Shown here: positions 1 through 6,602 of the stretch, piece after piece | How the letters are laid out: each line of letters starts with the position of its first letter | How positions within the stretch are numbered: position 1 is the first letter of the stretch | Assembly (NCBI GenBank): GCA_016234525.1 | Contig: JACRBK010000007.1 | Span: 1 to 10,447, forward strand | Direction: 5' to 3' | Source: Chloroflexota bacterium | Lineage (GTDB): Bacteria > Chloroflexota > Anaerolineae > Aggregatilineales > Aggregatilineaceae | DNA: 10,447 bases | The notes under the pieces: model-generated | Databases searched by the model: none | The model's input: only the letters and a program-made list of their open reading frames with translations | What the model was told of the DNA's origin: nothing | Position numbers and translations under genes: made by a program

Positions 1-683
1 ATCGTTATTCCGGCCCGGTCGCTGGATATGCGTTTAAGGCACTGCAACAACAAACCCCAGAAGTTGATGTCGTCGCGCTGATCGGCCCATCACATTACCC
101 TTATGATGCAGCGGCGGTCACGTCGGCGCACGAAGCGTATCAAACCCCGCTGGGAATGATTCCGGTGGATCGTGCGTCCCTGGATACGCTGGGCAAGTCT
201 GTTCCATTGGGATGTGTTCGCAAAGACCCAGAACATTCCCTCGAAATCATTTTGCCGTTTTTGCAGCGGATATTGGGAGAGTTTCGACTGATCCCGGTGG
301 CGTTGATAGACCAATCCACGACGATGTCCGAGCGGCTTGGTCATGCGCTGGCGGATGTGTTAGCAGGGCAAAAAGCGTTGTTGGTTGCCAGTTCCGATCT
401 TTCTCATTTCTACCCACAAGCGGTTGCCAATGTACTGGATCGCGTGATGCTGGACGCGGTAGCTGCCTATGACGCGGCGGGTGTGATCCAGGCCGAAGAG
501 GATCAAAGGGGGTTTGCCTGCGGGCGCGGCGCGATTGCCTCGGTGATGGTCGCTTCTCATGATCTGAATGCGGATGCGGCTCAGGTGGTTGGTTATGGGA
601 CTTCCGGTGATGTGACCGGCGATTACCAGCAGGTCGTCGGTTATGGCGCTGCCGTGTTTTATCAAAAAACGCTGTCTCATTAG
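1..683 (+). CDS. amrB: AmmeMemoRadiSam system protein B (Memo family), 5'-truncated
   Basis: This is the 3' part of a Memo-family gene. The reading frame starts at base 3, and 226 residues are visible out of roughly 270 in a full protein; the missing N-terminus lies outside the window. The fragment opens with RYSGPVAGYAFKAL, which follows the conserved HAGY segment of the family. It continues with IGPSHY (His at 93-95), DPEHSLEIILPFLQ, SSDLSHF (His at 405-407) and CGRGAIA (Cys at 519-521). By comparison with human MEMO1, the GPSH histidine and the CGR cysteine are two of the three metal-coordinating residues, and the third would be in the missing part. In prokaryotes the family usually sits near an AMMECR1 protein and a radical SAM protein, and neither is visible here. 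The biochemical role is not settled in bacteria. priA starts six bases after the stop, so the two are probably co-transcribed. Confidence 0.93.
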   Translation, partial: RYSGPVAGYAFKALQQQTPEVDVVALIGPSHYPYDAAAVTSAHEAYQTPLGMIPVDRASLDTLGKSVPLGCVRKDPEHSLEIILPFLQRILGEFRLIPVALIDQSTTMSERLGHALADVLAGQKALLVASSDLSHFYPQAVANVLDRVMLDAVAAYDAAGVIQAEEDQRGFACGRGAIASVMVASHDLNADAAQVVGYGTSGDVTGDYQQVVGYGAAVFYQKTLSH

Positions 684-689
684 CCGATT

Positions 690-3449
690 ATGTATGCTGA
701 AGTAGCGGTCAACCGCCCGGTCAAACAGACTTTTCATTATCATATTCCCGCCGAATTAACCGGGCAGATTGCTCCCGGCCATCTGGTGAAAATTAGCTTT
801 GGCACAGCCTACACGACCGGGTTGGTAGTGGCCCTGTCGGAAGCAAGCCCGATCCCCGAAACTAAGCCCATTCTCGAACGGTTGGACCCACTGCCCGCTG
901 TCACTCTGGCCCAACTCGAGCTGGCAAAATGGTTAGCTGAGCAGTCACTGTGGGCGCTGGGGCCGTGTTTGTGGCTGATGCTGCCGCCAGGGTTAGCGAA
1001 ACGCGGCGACATGGTATATACGCTGGTTGACTCGGAAACGCTGGGGTCGTTCACTCCATCTCAACAGCGGATTATCAGCCTGCTCCAACGGCGCGGCCCG
1101 CTGCGCGGTCGACAATTTGACCACGCTTTGCCCCGGATGCGTTGGCGCGATCCATTGGCGGGGCTGATCAAACGCGGGATAGTACAGCGTGAACCAGTTC
1201 TGGAACCACCTGATGTCAAACCAAAGATCGTGCGTACTGTGCAATTAGCGATTCCCAAAGCGCGCGTGTTAGATATTGCGCCACGCCTGGGGAAGGAATC
1301 GCGCCGGGCGAATGTGCTAGAGGTATTGCTGGCGGCGCGGGATTACCGGCTGGCGCTGAGCGATGTCACCGCCTCGGCGGGCTGCACTGAAGCACCGGTA
1401 AGAACGCTGCGTGAGTCGGCAGACGTGCAGATTGTCCCCAAAGAAAAACGAGGCGATCCCTCTATTCTCGAACTGCTGATCAGCCCAGAGCAGGCCCGCC
1501 AGCGTATTATCGATCTGCGCGGCGGCCAGCCCTATCTCGATATTCTGACGCTGCTGGCGCAAGAAAACGAGCCGGTAAGCTTGAATACCGTGTATGCCCA
1601 GACCGGGACCGACCTCAATCACCTGGACCGGCTGGCGGAGGACGGTTTGATCGTGTTTGGTGAGGCGGAAACCTGGCGCGATCCGCTGATTGATCACGAA
1701 TTTGTGCCGGTGCTGCCGCCGCCGCTGACCTCGGATCAGGCTGAAGCCTGGGATCGTATCCGCGAATATATCGATAATGTTCACTGGGGAGATATTTCCC
1801 CTTCGCCGGATATGTCGGGCGTGTTTATGCTGCACGGGGTGACCGGTTCGGGCAAAACGGAGATTTATTTACGCGCAGCGGAGCGAGTGTTAGCGCAAGG
1901 ACGGCAGGCCGTAGTGATGGTTCCCGAAATCTCGCTGACACCGCAAACCGTCCGGCGATTTATGGCGCGGTTTCCCGGTCAGGTAGCGATTGTTCACAGC
2001 GATCTATCCCCCGGTGAACGATATGACACCTGGCGGCGTGCCCGGTTGGGCGAAATTCAGGTGGTGGTTGGCACACGCTCGGCGCTGTTCACGCCGCTGC
2101 CCGATCTGGGGCTGGTAATCCTCGACGAGGAACACGACGACAGTTACAAACAAGCTCCCGCATCACCGCTGCCGCTGCCCCCTTATCATGCCCGCGATGT
2201 GGCGATTCAACTCATGCGCCTTACACACGGCACGGTTTTGTTGGGCAGCGCTACGCCCGATGTGACTACTTATTTCCGCGCTCAGCAGGGAACTTACCAG
2301 TTGATCGAACTGCTAGACCGGGTGATCGCTCACCGTGAACGGATTGCTGAACAGGCACGCCGTCTAAACGCCCCTACGGCGCGTTACCATCCTACCGATG
2401 CCGCGGACGCCGTGAGCGCCGATTTACCTTTGGTGCATGTGGTCGATATGCGCCAGGAACTTCGATCGGGCAACCGGAGTATTTTCAGCCATGCGCTGCA
2501 TACCGCGCTGAATGAGGTGCTGTCAAAAAAAGAGCAGGCGATCCTGTTTTTGAACCGGCGCGGCACCGCTACCTTTGTGATGTGCCGTGACTGCGGTTAT
2601 ATCGCGCTGTGTCCCCGCTGCAACACACCGCTGACATATCATGGCCCGCGTGAAGCGTTGATCTGCCACTACTGCGGCTATACTCGCGAACATTTGAAGA
2701 CTTGCCCGGACTGCCAGAGTATCCGCGTCAAACATTTTGGGCAGGGAACCGAACTGATTGAAAGCGCTGTGCGCCAGGAGTTTTCCAGCGCGCGAGTCAT
2801 TCGTTGGGATCGGGACACCGCCACCGGGCGCGACGCTCACGAGATCATTTTGCGTACCTTCAGCGAAGGGGAAGCCGATATTTTGGTCGGAACCCAGATG
2901 ATCGCCAAAGGGCTGGATTTGCCCCAGGTGACTCTGGTCGGGATCGTCTCGGCGGATACGTCGCTGGGGCTGCCTGATTATCGAGCGGGTGAGCGCACCT
3001 TCCAACTGCTGACTCAGGTGGCTGGTCGGGCCGGGCGCGGTGCATTGGGCGGGCGCGTGATTTTGCAGAGTTATTTGCCGGATCACTATGCGATCCAGGC
3101 GGCGGCGGGGCATGATTACCAGACGTTTTACCAGCAAGAGATTGCCTATCGCCGCGAACATTTGTATCCGCCTTTCCGGCGGTTGGCACGGATCGTCTTT
3201 CAATATTCCGCGCTAGAGCAAACCCAATCAGAAGCCGAACGGGCGAAAGTGTTGATCGAACAACTTATTGCTGAGGGCCAGTTTACCGCGACTGAAATGA
3301 TCGGTCCGACCCCCTGTTTTTTTGCGCGGCGTAATAATCTCTACCGTTGGCATCTGGTGCTGCGCAGCGCCAACCCGGCTGCCCTGTTATCGCGGTTGGA
3401 TGTGGCAGAAGGTTGGATTGTGGACATCGACCCGGTCGATATGCTTTAG
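690..3449 (+). CDS. priA: Primosomal protein N' (replication restart helicase PriA)
   Basis: This encodes the superfamily 2 DNA helicase that recognises stalled forks and reloads the replicative helicase. The N-terminus, MYAEVAVNRPVKQTFHYHIP, is the typical start of the PriA 3'-DNA-end-binding domain, which supports the ATG chosen even though no clear Shine-Dalgarno sequence precedes it. Visible motifs are Walker A GVTGSGKT (residues 383-390, Lys389), the DEEH box (479-482), motif V GTQMIAKGLD and motif VI QVAGRAGRG. Between the helicase lobes lie eight cysteines in four pairs (632/635, 641/644, 659/662, 672/675), the expected two-zinc PriA module. At 919 residues it is longer than E. coli PriA (732). 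The extra length lies mainly between the N-terminal domain and Walker A, and in the linker around residues 545-600. All core motifs are intact, so it should be functional. It lies directly downstream of the Memo-family gene. Confidence 0.97.
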   Translation: MYAEVAVNRPVKQTFHYHIPAELTGQIAPGHLVKISFGTAYTTGLVVALSEASPIPETKPILERLDPLPAVTLAQLELAKWLAEQSLWALGPCLWLMLPPGLAKRGDMVYTLVDSETLGSFTPSQQRIISLLQRRGPLRGRQFDHALPRMRWRDPLAGLIKRGIVQREPVLEPPDVKPKIVRTVQLAIPKARVLDIAPRLGKESRRANVLEVLLAARDYRLALSDVTASAGCTEAPVRTLRESADVQIVPKEKRGDPSILELLISPEQARQRIIDLRGGQPYLDILTLLAQENEPVSLNTVYAQTGTDLNHLDRLAEDGLIVFGEAETWRDPLIDHEFVPVLPPPLTSDQAEAWDRIREYIDNVHWGDISPSPDMSGVFMLHGVTGSGKTEIYLRAAERVLAQGRQAVVMVPEISLTPQTVRRFMARFPGQVAIVHSDLSPGERYDTWRRARLGEIQVVVGTRSALFTPLPDLGLVILDEEHDDSYKQAPASPLPLPPYHARDVAIQLMRLTHGTVLLGSATPDVTTYFRAQQGTYQLIELLDRVIAHRERIAEQARRLNAPTARYHPTDAADAVSADLPLVHVVDMRQELRSGNRSIFSHALHTALNEVLSKKEQAILFLNRRGTATFVMCRDCGYIALCPRCNTPLTYHGPREALICHYCGYTREHLKTCPDCQSIRVKHFGQGTELIESAVRQEFSSARVIRWDRDTATGRDAHEIILRTFSEGEADILVGTQMIAKGLDLPQVTLVGIVSADTSLGLPDYRAGERTFQLLTQVAGRAGRGALGGRVILQSYLPDHYAIQAAAGHDYQTFYQQEIAYRREHLYPPFRRLARIVFQYSALEQTQSEAERAKVLIEQLIAEGQFTATEMIGPTPCFFARRNNLYRWHLVLRSANPAALLSRLDVAEGWIVDIDPVDML

Positions 3450-3534
3450 AATATAGCTTAAGGGTCGGAGCCAGGGGAATTTTCTGGATGCTCCTTCAAC
3501 AGGATCACATCGCCAGCAGAACAGGAGCCTGAAT

Positions 3535-4170
3535 ATGGGACGATTCTCAGAGTGGGTCAGTTTGGGTGAAGCGGCTCAGATCATCGGAGTACACCCGGCC
3601 ACGATTCGTAATTGGGCCGAACAAGGAGAGCTTCCATTTCGTCGTACTCCGGGCGGTCACCGTCGATTTCGCCGCTCCGACTTGCAGCAGTGGTTGGCCG
3701 CTCACCGGGTGATCCAGCCGGGTGACGCGCAGGTGATTGTCCAAAGCGCGTTGGGACGCGCCCGTTTTGAAATTGGAGACAGGCAGCATCTCGCTTCCCA
3801 GGAGTGGTATGACCGGCTGAATCCCGCCACGCGCGAAACGATGCGCCAGCAAGGGCTGCGCCTGATGGACACCTTGGTTGATTATCTGGCGAATCCTGGG
3901 CATGAAGCAGGGTTGAAGCCTGCCTACGAAATTGGCCTGACTTATGGCAAACTGCTGCATCAGCAAGGGCTTACACTCTCACACGCTCTGCAAGGGTATT
4001 TTTACTTCGTGGATTTTTTGCTGGATTCCGTGTTACAGCTTTCTACGACCAACACACAGCGCCCGACAATCAATTGGGGCGATCTGCTGCACCAGATCAA
4101 CAGTTTTACGCGCCAGACCCTATTAGGGATGGTGACGATCTACGAACAGTCCGGCGAACGCCCAACCTAA
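3535..4170 (+). CDS. MerR/BldC-type helix-turn-helix regulator with a C-terminal helical domain
   Basis: This is a 211-residue probable transcriptional regulator. Residues 7-57 form a MerR/excisionase-type winged helix: SLGEAAQIIGVHPATIRNW, then a PGGHRRFRRSDL wing, as in BldC-like and HTH_17 proteins. The remainder (about 70-205) is predicted mostly helical, with a segment GLTLSHALQGYFYFVDFLLD that resembles the helical N-terminal sensor domains of RsbR/RsbRD-like proteins. That resemblance is by eye and weak. There are no cysteines to suggest metal sensing. An AGGAG at 3523-3527, seven bases before the ATG, supports the start. The 85-base gap after priA shows no convincing terminator, so read-through from priA is possible. 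The stop overlaps the end of the convergent membrane-protein gene. Target genes and ligand are unknown. Confidence 0.85.
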   Translation: MGRFSEWVSLGEAAQIIGVHPATIRNWAEQGELPFRRTPGGHRRFRRSDLQQWLAAHRVIQPGDAQVIVQSALGRARFEIGDRQHLASQEWYDRLNPATRETMRQQGLRLMDTLVDYLANPGHEAGLKPAYEIGLTYGKLLHQQGLTLSHALQGYFYFVDFLLDSVLQLSTTNTQRPTINWGDLLHQINSFTRQTLLGMVTIYEQSGERPT

Positions 4171-5198
4171 TCGGCGCTATCCTGCACCGCAAGGCGGCGG
4201 CGATCCACCGGGGTGGGGTAAGGCCGGGTACCGATACGGGTGAGGATCACCGCTCCCAGGCCAATCGACGCCACGATCACGGTCACGGCCAGGCCGATCC
4301 AGGCGGTTAACCAGAATACGCTCCAGATACGTAGGCCCAGCCCCAGCGTCAGCCCGCCGACAGCGGCTGCAACCATCGGTGGCTGTTTGCCTACGTGCAG
4401 CAGTCGCAGCACAAAACGACCCAACGGCCCAGCCAGCGCGATCCAACCAAACAGGCTCAACAGACCCACTGCCAACCAGCCTAACATCACCACCGGCAGC
4501 AGAATGACCGGCAGAATCAGTTGCAAGGAGACGATATAAATCATCGTCATGCCAATGACCATCAGAATGGTTACAAAACCCATGCCGCTGACCGATATGG
4601 GCGCTTGATGGACCCCTTCGACCATACGCGCCAACGGGCGCGGAATAGCGGCTGTGACCAGGGCCGAAAGCGCCGCTAACAAGAGCGAACCGATTACGGC
4701 GGTACTCATTCGGAAAAACAAGCTGCCGCGCCAGCTATCCCAGCCTGATTCGATCAGGTGCGAAACGCTCACTCGGCGCGAACTGCCACATTCTTTTTTG
4801 AATTCGCCTTCAATACGGGCCGTGTCACTTTGTGTCAGGCTGTCGGCGCAGATAACCATATCGCCGGTCACATGCACTTCGTCACCGATAGTCAGTTGAT
4901 CGGCGACGATGACCGCATCGCCGGTCACTTCACCACCGAATGTCACTTGATTGCCTGTCAGCGTCAGATCGCCATTGACACTACTGCCCGGTTGCAGATC
5001 AACATCATAGGCGACGATCACCTGATCCCCGTCAAGCTGTTTCCCGCTCTTAAGCTCATAGTTCTTTGCTACGTTAAAACCGTCTCCCCGGTTGGCAATA
5101 TTAACACATGCCACTGAGGATAAGCCCAACAGCAAGAAGACTCCTAGCGGCACAAACCGGTGTAATGGTGCTTTTTGGCTGGTGATCATCGGCCACAC
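4167..5198 (-). CDS. Bactofilin-like repeat protein with multi-pass membrane domain, possible lipoprotein
   Basis: Read from a GTG at 5198, this protein has 343 residues; an in-frame ATG at 5189 is equally plausible, and neither has a strong Shine-Dalgarno. A hydrophobic N-terminus (residues 15-30) ends in SSVAC, a permissive lipobox with Cys31. Residues 50-135 hold short beta-type repeats, each beginning with Gly-Asp or Gly-Glu, at residues 57, 76, 93, 112 and 131. This spacing of 17-19 residues is typical of bactofilin/polymer-forming right-handed beta-helices. From about residue 165 to 320 there are four or five hydrophobic segments. If the N-terminus is a signal, the repeats lie outside the cytoplasm, unlike classical cytoplasmic bactofilins. 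The gene is third in order after the sigma and anti-sigma genes on the same strand, 78 bases downstream of the latter, so it is probably part of their regulon. The exact function is unknown. Confidence 0.83.
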   Translation of the reverse strand: MWPMITSQKAPLHRFVPLGVFLLLGLSSVACVNIANRGDGFNVAKNYELKSGKQLDGDQVIVAYDVDLQPGSSVNGDLTLTGNQVTFGGEVTGDAVIVADQLTIGDEVHVTGDMVICADSLTQSDTARIEGEFKKECGSSRRVSVSHLIESGWDSWRGSLFFRMSTAVIGSLLLAALSALVTAAIPRPLARMVEGVHQAPISVSGMGFVTILMVIGMTMIYIVSLQLILPVILLPVVMLGWLAVGLLSLFGWIALAGPLGRFVLRLLHVGKQPPMVAAAVGGLTLGLGLRIWSVFWLTAWIGLAVTVIVASIGLGAVILTRIGTRPYPTPVDRRRLAVQDSAD

Positions 5199-5217
5199 TC
5201 ACAATGGATATGAGGCA

Positions 5218-5230
5218 CGGCGCAGCGCCG
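5218..5230. repeat. Short inverted repeat in the gap between anti-sigma and membrane-protein genes
   Basis: CGGCGC and GCGCCG flank a single central A, giving a 13-base near-palindrome. It sits in the 78-base gap on the minus-strand transcript. It could form a small hairpin that adjusts expression or stability of the third gene. No T-run follows on the minus strand, so it is not a normal terminator. It may be chance in GC-rich sequence. Confidence 0.35.
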
Positions 5231-5276
5231 CGTCATACAAGACAAGACAGTACAGGGCGATTAAACCCAACGGCCC

Positions 5277-5846
5277 TTAGGGTTTTGCTCCCCGCCGCAC
5301 GCGAGGACTGCCCATTAAATACCAGATCAACCATCCCCATAAGGCGCTGAGCGGGATCATCGTGGTAATCAACGCCACGATCATCGGGGTGGTGGTGATA
5401 CCTGCTCGCAGTTCGTCTGCGATGTCGGCGACCAGCGCGAGGATATAACCACTCGCGCCAAGCACTGCTCTGAGCCAGGTATTCAGTGTTCCGGGATCGG
5501 TCAGAGCGCTGAGCAGCACCAGCAGCAGCACCGAAAAAATGGGTACGGTAAGAAAGGCCGCGAGTGCTAACCCTAAAGCGACCCCCGCCCCAGGATGCCG
5601 CCGGACAAAAGCCGGGATAGGCAGCGCCGAAATGGCGGCCATCACCCGGCTGGCAAATTCGGGGAGGGGAGCGATCATAGGCGTGGTGCGCAGAAGCTCA
5701 TCCGTCCGCCGCAGTTGATCCCAATGATCGGCAATCTCAGGCGCTTCTTCAAGCTGCTGATGAAGCAGGGCTTGTTCTTCTTCCGAGAGTTCACTGTCGA
5801 GCGCTCGGTTCATGCGTGCGTGCATATTTGCGTCATCGCGTGGCAT
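5277..5846 (-). CDS. Membrane-bound anti-sigma factor lacking zinc ligands
   Basis: This is a 189-residue protein encoded immediately after the ECF sigma gene, with the sigma stop and this start sharing a base (TAATG), which indicates translational coupling. A GGAGG (minus strand, 5861-5857) lies ten bases before the ATG. The N-terminal 60 residues are helical and start like anti-sigma domains: MNRALDSELSEEEQALLHQQ. The protein has no cysteine, so the HxxxCxxC motif of zinc anti-sigma (ZAS/zf-HC2) domains is absent. One long hydrophobic stretch (residues 88-115) and another (153-178) are probable membrane spans, with a possible membrane-associated helix around 125-142. The likely role is to hold the sigma factor at the membrane until an envelope signal releases it. 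The call rests on gene order and topology more than on sequence motifs. Confidence 0.82.
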   Translation of the reverse strand: MPRDDANMHARMNRALDSELSEEEQALLHQQLEEAPEIADHWDQLRRTDELLRTTPMIAPLPEFASRVMAAISALPIPAFVRRHPGAGVALGLALAAFLTVPIFSVLLLVLLSALTDPGTLNTWLRAVLGASGYILALVADIADELRAGITTTPMIVALITTMIPLSALWGWLIWYLMGSPRVRRGAKP

Positions 5847-6436
5847 TATGATCTTCCCTCCATTGCCGGGTCAAGCGAGGGTATAGGGCGCGACTCCAGC
5901 CGTTCAGCCAGGGTTTGACGAGCGCGGAACAAACGGCTTTTGATCGCGCTCTCCGTCGTGTTGAGCATTTCAGCAATTTCAGCATACGATAAGTCATACC
6001 AGTAACGTAAGATTACAGCCAGGCGATAATCGGGACTGAGTTCCTCCAATAATTCTTGTACCAAAACATTACGTTCATTCATGAGCGTTGCTTCTTCGGG
6101 GCCAGGAATATCGCTGGTGAGCGCCGGGTGCGGCGGCAAAGGTTCTTCCAACGACAACCAGACTAACCGCCGCCGACGCAGCCGGTCAATACAATGGTTA
6201 GATGTAATGGACAACAGCCAGGTCTTAAATGGACGTGTCATATCGTACCGATCCAGGTTAGCATAGGCGCGCAAAAAGGCTTCCTGCGCGGCGTCTTCAG
6301 CTTCCCCCCGGTCGTTCAGCATCCGGTACGCCAGGTTAAAAGCATCGCGTTCGTACCGTTGGACGAGTTCCCCAAAGGCTTGTGGGTCGCCCGCGATGGT
6401 GCGTTGTACCCACAGGGAATCGTTTTCATCTATCAC
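5846..6436 (-). CDS. ECF-family RNA polymerase sigma factor (RpoE-like)
   Basis: This is a 196-residue group 4 sigma-70 factor. Region 2 spans about residues 20-90, with YERDAFNLAYRML, the DAAQEAFLRAY helix that binds core polymerase, and the FKTWLLSITSNHCIDRLRRR segment that contacts the -10 element. Region 4 spans about 125-180, with LSPDYRLAVILRYWYDLSY and the helix-turn-helix IAEMLNTTESAIKSRLFRAR. I chose the GTG at 6436 because AGGTAGGG lies eight bases upstream and the protein then begins MIDENDSLWVQRTIAGD, a normal length for the family. The frame is open further, to a TTG at 6511, but that would add 25 residues with no counterpart in ECF factors. The gene heads an operon with its membrane anti-sigma and a bactofilin-like protein, and is divergent from the KARI-like gene. 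Autoregulation is likely by analogy; I could not pick out an ECF-type promoter. Confidence 0.93.
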   Translation of the reverse strand: MIDENDSLWVQRTIAGDPQAFGELVQRYERDAFNLAYRMLNDRGEAEDAAQEAFLRAYANLDRYDMTRPFKTWLLSITSNHCIDRLRRRRLVWLSLEEPLPPHPALTSDIPGPEEATLMNERNVLVQELLEELSPDYRLAVILRYWYDLSYAEIAEMLNTTESAIKSRLFRARQTLAERLESRPIPSLDPAMEGRS

Positions 6437-6444
6437 AATTTCTA

Positions 6445-6452
6445 CCCTACCT
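6445..6452 (-). promoter_or_regulatory. Ribosome binding site deciding the sigma-factor start
   Basis: The minus strand reads AGGTAGGG here, eight bases before the GTG at 6436. This supports GTG as the real initiation codon over the upstream in-frame TTG at 6511. Confidence 0.55.
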
Positions 6453-6500
6453 GAACGGCTGCCCCTACCTAGTATGATATACGCAAACACAATGAGCGGG

Positions 6501-6530
6501 TTGCAGACCAATTTGAGAGATCAATATAAC
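6501..6530 (+). promoter_or_regulatory. Candidate promoter for the KARI-like gene
   Basis: TTGCAG (6501-6506) and TATAAC (6525-6530) are separated by 18 bases. This would give a leader of about 65 bases before the ATG at 6603. The -10 matches the sigma-70 consensus at five of six positions, while the -35 is weaker. It lies in the 166-base divergent region shared with the sigma operon. A second -10-like TAGAAT at 6559 has no -35 partner. Confidence 0.3.
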
Positions 6531-6602
6531 CAGAATAGTCATCCCTGTCGAATTCGGGTAGAATGCCCACAGGATTTTAGATAGGCTTAAGGAAACCAAA
6601 CG

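Noticed and set aside
1317..1835. 172-codon minus-strand open frame inside priA
   Set aside because: It is antisense to priA with no recognisable product or separate ribosome binding site.
2523..3203. 226-codon minus-strand open frame inside priA
   Set aside because: It lies wholly antisense to conserved PriA helicase and zinc motifs, and its product shows no domain; it is a shadow of the GC-biased coding frame.
3450..3534. Imperfect hairpin GAGCCAG...CTGG..GCTC as a priA terminator
   Set aside because: The stem is short and bulged and is not followed by a T-run.
3547..3966. 139-codon minus-strand open frame inside the helix-turn-helix gene
   Set aside because: It is antisense to a clear MerR-type domain and has no protein features of its own.
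6437..6511. Upstream extension of the sigma-factor frame to a TTG at 6511
   Set aside because: It adds 25 residues without family counterpart and lacks a good ribosome binding site, while the GTG at 6436 has AGGTAGGG at eight bases and gives a normal ECF N-terminus.
6437..6602. ECF-type autoregulatory promoter (GGAAC/GTC-like) for the sigma operon
   Set aside because: I found no motif pair of the expected form on the minus strand; motif definition for this subgroup would need comparison of orthologous operons.
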